A stretch of DNA of 64,000 nucleotides from Dehalococcoidia bacterium (GTDB taxonomy: Bacteria > Chloroflexota > Dehalococcoidia > Lucifugimonadales > Lucifugimonadaceae). Shown piece by piece: positions 59,233 to 64,000 of the stretch. The stretch lies in assembly GCA_022824185.1 (NCBI GenBank), contig JAJEAU010000002.1, positions 1 to 64,000 of the forward strand. Reading direction: 5' to 3'. The position numbers and the translations under genes were made by a program. Position 1 is the stretch's first letter. The number at the start of each line of letters is the position of its first letter. The notes under the pieces were generated by a model. It made no database searches. It worked only from the letters and a program-made list of their open reading frames with translations, and was not told the origin of the DNA.

Positions 59233-60690
59233 TTATTCGAGGGTAGTGATGTAGGCGATGAGGTCGTTCACCTGGTCCGGCGGGATCTTGGGCACCACCA
59301 TTGAGTTCGTGAACCCGTCGACGATGTAGGCGCCTGGATCATTGATCGACTGTCGCAAGTAGTCATCGGCTGATAGGGATGTGCGGGTCCCGGCGCGGTC
59401 TGCGATGCCAACTAGGCTGGGGCCGACGATCGTCGTATCGGCGTCGAGCGAGTGGCATGCGTTACATCCGATGGAGATGAAGAGTTGCTCGCCTCGCTCC
59501 TCGGGTGTGCCGCCTGTAATGAGGGGTGCCACAATCTGGGAAATGTCGCCGGGTTTGAGGGCGAGAAGGTAGTCGGCAATGTTCTCGATCTCTTGCGGGG
59601 AGAGGTTGGCTTTGTTGTCGGCGCGCTCTTGATAAACGGCAGCGTGGTCCTGCATCGAGGTGCCGATCTTGATGTCGTTGGGATCGGTGATCCATCGGAT
59701 GAGGTTTTCGCGGGAGTTTTCCTTGATGCCTGCGCCGAGGAAGTGCCGTTGACTGTAGTTCGTCATGTTCGGCGCTGAGACGATGCGCGAGTCCTCGATA
59801 TCTGCGAGCCAAGTAGCCCAACGGGAGTCCTGCTGCTGGATTTCGAGGGAGTAAGCGTCTTGACGCCACGAGTCGTCTGTGTGACAGGTCTTGCAGTGGG
59901 TTGCGAACAGCGTCTGCCCTTGCTGCGCCGAACTGCCAGCCTCGAACGGTTCCGGTGGAGTGCGCATTCCGGCGATCCAGTTCTGGAAATCCTCTTCCGG
60001 ATGGGCTATAACGCGGAAGCGCATATGGGCATGGGCGATGCCGCAGAACTCAGCACATTGACCGTCATAGATGCCTGGTTCCTCGGCGATGAACCAGATG
60101 AGGTTGTCATTCAAGGGCACCATGTCGACCTTGCCGGCGAGTTTCGGCACCCAGAAGCTGTGGATGACGTCTTGGGAGGTCAGCTTGATGTTGACAGGTC
60201 TCCCGACGGGAACGTGCATCTCGTTGGCTGTGACGACTTCCTGGTTGGGATAACGGAACTCGAACCACCAGCGGTGGCCGATTGCTTCGACTTCCAAGAT
60301 GTCGCCTTGGTCAGTAGGTGCGCCGCGTTGCTGTTCCCAGATTCCGATGATGGTGGGGACGGCGATGATGGCGATGACGATGGAGGGGACGATGGTCCAA
60401 GTGATTTCGAGCTTGGTATTGCCGTGAACCTGCTTGGGGATTTTCTCGTCGCGCTTGCGGTAACGGATAGCTGCGTAGATGATGGCGCCTTCGACGACGA
60501 TGAAGACGAATACAGCGATCCAGAAGATGAAGAGGAACAGTTCGCCTTGGTCACGTGCGACTGGCCCGGCATACCCGAAAGTAGATTGCGGGTGTTGTGG
60601 CGAGCACGCCGCGATGATGAAAGTTGCGGCAAGTGCTGGCACCAAGAGCGCGAGCTTAAGGAATCTCGAGGGGATAAACCTGTGTTGCAT
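59233..60690 (-). CDS. ctaC: Cytochrome c oxidase subunit II with two fused cytochrome c domains
   Basis: A 485-residue subunit II. The lipobox-type signal ends in FIIAAC. Two membrane helices are followed by a CuA cupredoxin domain with the site GQCAEFCGIAHAHM. The C terminus then carries two c-type heme sites, CKTCH (about residue 280) and CNACH (about 423), making two mono-heme cytochrome c domains, where caa3 oxidases usually have one. Heme attachment puts this end on the outer side of the membrane. It is first in the oxidase operon, and divergent from rdgB across 233 bases. Confidence 0.93.
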   Translation of the reverse strand: MQHRFIPSRFLKLALLVPALAATFIIAACSPQHPQSTFGYAGPVARDQGELFLFIFWIAVFVFIVVEGAIIYAAIRYRKRDEKIPKQVHGNTKLEITWTIVPSIVIAIIAVPTIIGIWEQQRGAPTDQGDILEVEAIGHRWWFEFRYPNQEVVTANEMHVPVGRPVNIKLTSQDVIHSFWVPKLAGKVDMVPLNDNLIWFIAEEPGIYDGQCAEFCGIAHAHMRFRVIAHPEEDFQNWIAGMRTPPEPFEAGSSAQQGQTLFATHCKTCHTDDSWRQDAYSLEIQQQDSRWATWLADIEDSRIVSAPNMTNYSQRHFLGAGIKENSRENLIRWITDPNDIKIGTSMQDHAAVYQERADNKANLSPQEIENIADYLLALKPGDISQIVAPLITGGTPEERGEQLFISIGCNACHSLDADTTIVGPSLVGIADRAGTRTSLSADDYLRQSINDPGAYIVDGFTNSMVVPKIPPDQVNDLIAYITTLE

Positions 60691-60923
60691 TTAGATGCTG
60701 TCTTGTCCTGTAGGTTTGACGGCCTTTATGCTGTTCGGGCGGTCCGATGATCGGGCCTTTACGTGGCTTCCCTCGGCGGATGCTGATGTCATCGCAATCT
60801 CGTGACTAGGATAACATCGCGCACCGCAAGTGGATAAGGTAACAAGTCTTGCGTCAATCGTCAATATTTTCGCCCGCTAAGGCGCAGAAATCCACGTGCG
60901 ATTCGGTCTGAAGGAGCAGAAAT

Positions 60924-61547
60924 TTGAGTGATGACAAGGTGCGTCGCGTGCTGATTGCGACGCAGAACAGCGGAAAGGTGAATGAGTTTCGTAGGTTGTT
61001 GAGGTCGATTCCTGCGGATTTCGTAGGATTGGGTGATTTACCCGAGGTGGCTGCGCCAGAAGAGGATGGCGACACATTCTTGGACAACGCGACGATCAAA
61101 GCACGTTTCTATTCCCAACACTTCGGGGAAATTGCTCTAGCTGACGACTCCGGGCTGGTCGTCGATGCGCTGAACGGCGCGCCGGGTGTGCACTCGGCAA
61201 GGTACGGCGGCGACGGGTTGACGGATCGAGACCGGTTGAATCTGTTGCTTGAGAACCTGAAAGATGTGCCTGCGGAGCAGAGATCGGCGCGATTCGAGTG
61301 TGCGGTGGTCGTGGCGGATCCCGACTCTGAGGACATCATTCTTCACGCCATCGGGACGATTGAAGGCATGATCACCTTCGAGCCGCGTGGCTCTAACGGA
61401 TTTGGATACGATCCAGCATTCGTGCCTCAAGGAGAGACACGAACGACAGCTGAAATGAGCGCGACCGAGAAGGACTCGTTGAGCCATCGAGGGCGAGCAG
61501 TCCGTGCCATCGCTCACGAGTTGAGTACATACCTTTCGCACCGTTAG
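60924..61547 (+). CDS. rdgB: XTP/dITP pyrophosphatase (RdgB/HAM1)
   Basis: A 207-residue nucleotide-pool cleaning enzyme that hydrolyses dITP and XTP to the monophosphate. It has the substrate loop ATQNSGKVNEFRRLL, the metal and base segment LADDSGLVVDALNGAPGVHS, and GSNGFGYDPAFVP with LSHRGRAVRA near the end. Start TTG has AAGGAG 7 bases upstream. It is followed after 89 bases by moaA on the same strand. Confidence 0.93.
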   Translation: MSDDKVRRVLIATQNSGKVNEFRRLLRSIPADFVGLGDLPEVAAPEEDGDTFLDNATIKARFYSQHFGEIALADDSGLVVDALNGAPGVHSARYGGDGLTDRDRLNLLLENLKDVPAEQRSARFECAVVVADPDSEDIILHAIGTIEGMITFEPRGSNGFGYDPAFVPQGETRTTAEMSATEKDSLSHRGRAVRAIAHELSTYLSHR

Positions 61548-61636
61548 CAGGAAACCAATCGCAGATTTTTCTTGGGTTTAGAATCACATTTACTTGAAAC
61601 CGTCGAAATTCCGGCGGCATTCCAGGGCGTGAGAGC

Positions 61637-62683
61637 GTGACGTATTTGGCGACCAGCACAAAAATCGAAGACACGCTCGGTCGGGGCGTGCGGGACCTTC
61701 GCATCTCGGTTACCGATCGATGCAATTTCCGTTGTCCCTACTGCATGCCTGCGGAGATTTTCGGGGAACGGTACGAATTCCTCAAGCGCGAAGAGATTCT
61801 CTCGTTCGAAGAGATCGTGAGGTTGGCGCGACTGTTTGTCGGTTTCGGCGTCGAAAAAGTAAGGATCACTGGTGGCGAACCTTTGGTGAGGGCCGATCTG
61901 ACGGAGCTGATCGCTCGGCTGGCTGAGATCGACGGCGTCGAGGATCTGGCGATGACAACCAATGGGTTCCTGCTGCCGCGCTATGCACAGGATCTCAAAA
62001 ACGCCGGATTAAATCGTCTGACGGTAAGCATGGACGCGCTGGACGACGACGTATTTAAGGAAATGAGCGGACGCCCATACGGTCCTGAAAAGGTAATCGA
62101 AGGAATGGATGCAGCCCGCGACGCAGGTTTTTCACCGCTGAAGATCAACACTGTGGTGCAACGGGGAGTGAATGAGCACACCCTCTTGGCGACGGCGGAG
62201 TATTTCCGCGAAACTGGCGACATCGTGCGTTTCATCGAATTCATGGATGTGGGCACGCTCAACGACTGGGATATGTCTCAGGTGGTTTCGGGCAAGGAAA
62301 TCGTCGACATCATCGGTGCGGAATATCCTTTGGAGCCCATCGACGCAAACTATCGGGGAGAAGTGGCGTCAAGGTACAGGTATCTTGATGGCCGAGGCGA
62401 GATTGGGGTGATCACGTCGGTCACTCAACCCTTCTGTGGCGACTGCACAAGGGCGCGATTGACAACCGAAGGAAGATTGGTGACGTGCCTGTTTGCGACT
62501 GTTGGGACGGACCTGAAGCCTCCGATGCGCGATGGTGCGACGGACGACGAGTTGAATAAGATCATCGAACGGATCTGGCTAAATAGGCGAGACCGATATT
62601 CGGAACTGAGGTCGAGCAACACTGACATTGGCGCCGCGGTCGTCGGTCGTGAAAAGATCGAGATGTTCCGGTTAGGTGGATGA
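61637..62683 (+). CDS. moaA: GTP 3',8-cyclase (MoaA), molybdenum cofactor synthesis
   Basis: A 348-residue radical-SAM enzyme that catalyses the first step of molybdopterin synthesis. The first cluster site is CNFRCPYC (C-x3-C-x2-C), with VRITGGEPLVR after it. The second cluster site is CGDCTRARL followed by VTC 10 or so residues on. The C terminus ends MFRLGG, close to the family's GG end. GTG start. No other moa or moe gene lies in the window, so its partners are elsewhere. Confidence 0.93.
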   Translation: MTYLATSTKIEDTLGRGVRDLRISVTDRCNFRCPYCMPAEIFGERYEFLKREEILSFEEIVRLARLFVGFGVEKVRITGGEPLVRADLTELIARLAEIDGVEDLAMTTNGFLLPRYAQDLKNAGLNRLTVSMDALDDDVFKEMSGRPYGPEKVIEGMDAARDAGFSPLKINTVVQRGVNEHTLLATAEYFRETGDIVRFIEFMDVGTLNDWDMSQVVSGKEIVDIIGAEYPLEPIDANYRGEVASRYRYLDGRGEIGVITSVTQPFCGDCTRARLTTEGRLVTCLFATVGTDLKPPMRDGATDDELNKIIERIWLNRRDRYSELRSSNTDIGAAVVGREKIEMFRLGG

Positions 62684-62769
62684 ATTAACCAACCCTGACA
62701 GCGCATCGGTGATTTACGATGTTGCAATCGGACGCTCAAACAATCGGAGTTTGAGACTGCTCCTAAGCA

Positions 62770-64000
62770 ATGGCACAACCTACAGAGACAAAAACCGAAA
62801 CGGATACGATGATCCGCATCAACTGCGGTGTCGATTTTCAACCCCACCAAGGGTTCGGCGCCTACAGCGCAATGGTGCGCGTCGGCGATGAGCAGCTAGA
62901 CCCCATCGCCGGTTTTATCGAAGATGACGCCACCTTCATCCGCTGCTGTTTGATGGCCGCGGTTTCCGGCCTCGATGCAGTCGACGACAACGGTTCAACC
63001 GTTGAAGTGATTACGCCCTCAACGTGGGTTACGGAGACGGTGGGCGATGGCGACAAGTTCGCCAAGATGCGAGAGAACCAATGGGTCAATGAGGACGGCA
63101 GTGAGGTCGTCCATCGCGATCTTCTGCAGCGGTTAGCGGAGCATTCCGACAAACACGACGGGGTGACTTGGCGATTCGCTCGGGACGTTGGAAGACGGCA
63201 GCGCCGCCGGGACGAAGACTCCGAAGGTCAATCTAACGGTCAGGCAGAGGCCAATGTCGCTCCGGATTGCGAAATCACATATGCCGCGGCGACCGTGGGC
63301 AACTCGGGTGTGGGCGCCTACTATGTCGAACTCCACATCCCGGGCAGGTTGGAGAAGGTCTCGAGCAAATTCCAGACTACGAACTTCGCCCGAATGCATC
63401 TCACGGCGTGCATAGACGCCCTGCGTGAGGCGCGCCGAATACTCAGGAAGGACGGTCTCCGGATCGTCCTGAACACGCCGCACGAGCTGACAGCAAATGC
63501 AGTCAATCGAGGTTGGTTGGATCAGTGGGCCGGCAACAAGTGGAACCGACGTGAAGGCGATCGTGTCCGTAACGCCGATCTGTGGCAGGAATTTAGGCGT
63601 CTGACGCAGCGCAACGAGGTTGAAGTCCGATTGGCGATCGACTCGGCAGACTCGGATGTCCTGTTGGGGCGAGCTCAGGATTTAGCCCGGCGCGAGGTTG
63701 AACGCGTACGAGAAGACACCGAATTCAAGGCCCAAGAGGAAGCGGCTGTTAAGGATGGGACTCTGATTCGCATCTTTACCGATGGTTCTGCGTTGGAGAA
63801 TCCGGGACCCGGTGGATGGGCGGCGATCATGGAAGTCAAGGGCAAACGGGCGAGCCAATCGAAGGGCTACAAACGCACAACGAACAATCGCATGGAGCTG
63901 ATGGGCGCAGCGGAGACGTTGGCTTTCTTGGTGGATCTGCATTCCGATGGCAAGATCGATGACGTCGAAAAGGTGATCGTAATCTCAGACTCCGAGTATC
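62770..64000 (+). CDS. Protein with three RNase H-like domains, cut by window end
   Basis: The window ends after 410 codons. Two degenerate RNase H folds come first. Domain 1 (about residues 14-145) opens IRINCGVDFQPHQGFGAYS and ends in a VHRDLLQRL helix. Domain 2 (about 170-315) opens EITYAAATVGNSGVGAYYVE and contains GNKWNRREGDRVRNADLW. Neither has the catalytic acids. Domain 3 (from about 330) is a normal ribonuclease HI: FTDGSALENPGPGGW with Asp338, NNRMELMG with Glu376, and VISDSEY with Asp407. Between domains 1 and 2 lies an Arg-rich linker (RRQRRRDED). The ATG follows an in-frame stop and has no strong ribosome-binding site. It would cleave RNA of RNA:DNA hybrids. Confidence 0.8.
   Translation, partial: MAQPTETKTETDTMIRINCGVDFQPHQGFGAYSAMVRVGDEQLDPIAGFIEDDATFIRCCLMAAVSGLDAVDDNGSTVEVITPSTWVTETVGDGDKFAKMRENQWVNEDGSEVVHRDLLQRLAEHSDKHDGVTWRFARDVGRRQRRRDEDSEGQSNGQAEANVAPDCEITYAAATVGNSGVGAYYVELHIPGRLEKVSSKFQTTNFARMHLTACIDALREARRILRKDGLRIVLNTPHELTANAVNRGWLDQWAGNKWNRREGDRVRNADLWQEFRRLTQRNEVEVRLAIDSADSDVLLGRAQDLARREVERVREDTEFKAQEEAAVKDGTLIRIFTDGSALENPGPGGWAAIMEVKGKRASQSKGYKRTTNNRMELMGAAETLAFLVDLHSDGKIDDVEKVIVISDSEY

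Noticed and set aside
61548-61636. Molybdenum-cofactor riboswitch before moaA
   Set aside because: The 89-base leader is too short and shows no recognisable conserved helices.

Overview
The window looks like part of a free-living aerobic bacterial chromosome with moderately high GC. Many features fit a Chloroflexota-type bacterium, possibly SAR202-like. They are a caa3-type cytochrome oxidase with CtaG, a DUF1800/NHL/DUF1501 gene set, a mandelate-racemase-family enzyme, a sulfatase, Thr/Pro-linked surface proteins, PaREP1/HEPN small proteins and short 'ATTCCGGC' palindromic repeats. This is an inference from gene content. There is no rRNA in the window to settle it.

Layout. 0.2-3.1 kb: two copies of a unit made of a zinc alcohol dehydrogenase plus a convergent HEPN-like gene. 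3.2-6.3 kb: a DUF3179 membrane protein interrupted by one in-frame TGA, with a SECIS-like hairpin behind it (probable selenoprotein), overlapping an FGGY sugar kinase. 6.4-10.8 kb: glutaredoxin-like protein, copper P-type ATPase and a 14-TM drug exporter. 11.1-19.5 kb: rpoB-rpoC with a clear terminator. 19.6-28.1 kb: an accessory stretch with a sulfatase, a tandem DUF2283 cluster broken by an AT-rich block, an MFS transporter, an enolase-superfamily dehydratase and a 0.9-kb tandem unit carrying membrane-protein genes. 28.2-37.3 kb: a giant LRR lipoprotein, a Rieske protein, a DUF3800 protein, a glycosidase-like protein with a repeat inserted in frame, and a third HEPN-like gene. 37.4-40.6 kb: ileS. 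40.7-46.0 kb: a TIR protein coupled to a predicted metallopeptidase, an NCS2 permease with an ATPase-like tail, a VapBC pair and a stand-alone HsdR-N-type nuclease. 46.2-51.2 kb: the DUF1800-NHL-DUF1501 operon and nhaA. 51.2-54.9 kb: a mostly empty region, then a methyltransferase, an FAD enzyme coupled to a small membrane protein, and tRNA-Val. 55.0-60.7 kb: ctaC-D-E-F-G. 60.9-64.0 kb: rdgB, moaA and a protein with three RNase H-like domains, cut by the window end.

How the genes fit together. The oxidase cluster, copper ATPase and NhaA serve aerobic membrane energetics and ion homeostasis. The dehydrogenases, FGGY kinase, MR/MLE enzyme, sulfatase and glycosidase-like protein suggest breakdown of sulfated or acidic sugars. 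TIR/peptidase, VapBC, HsdR-N, DUF3800 and the HEPN-like genes form a scattered defence or toxin layer. The standout observation is the probable selenocysteine codon in the DUF3179 gene. A second large-scale signal is a switch of GC strand bias near 23 kb, seen in genes on both strands.
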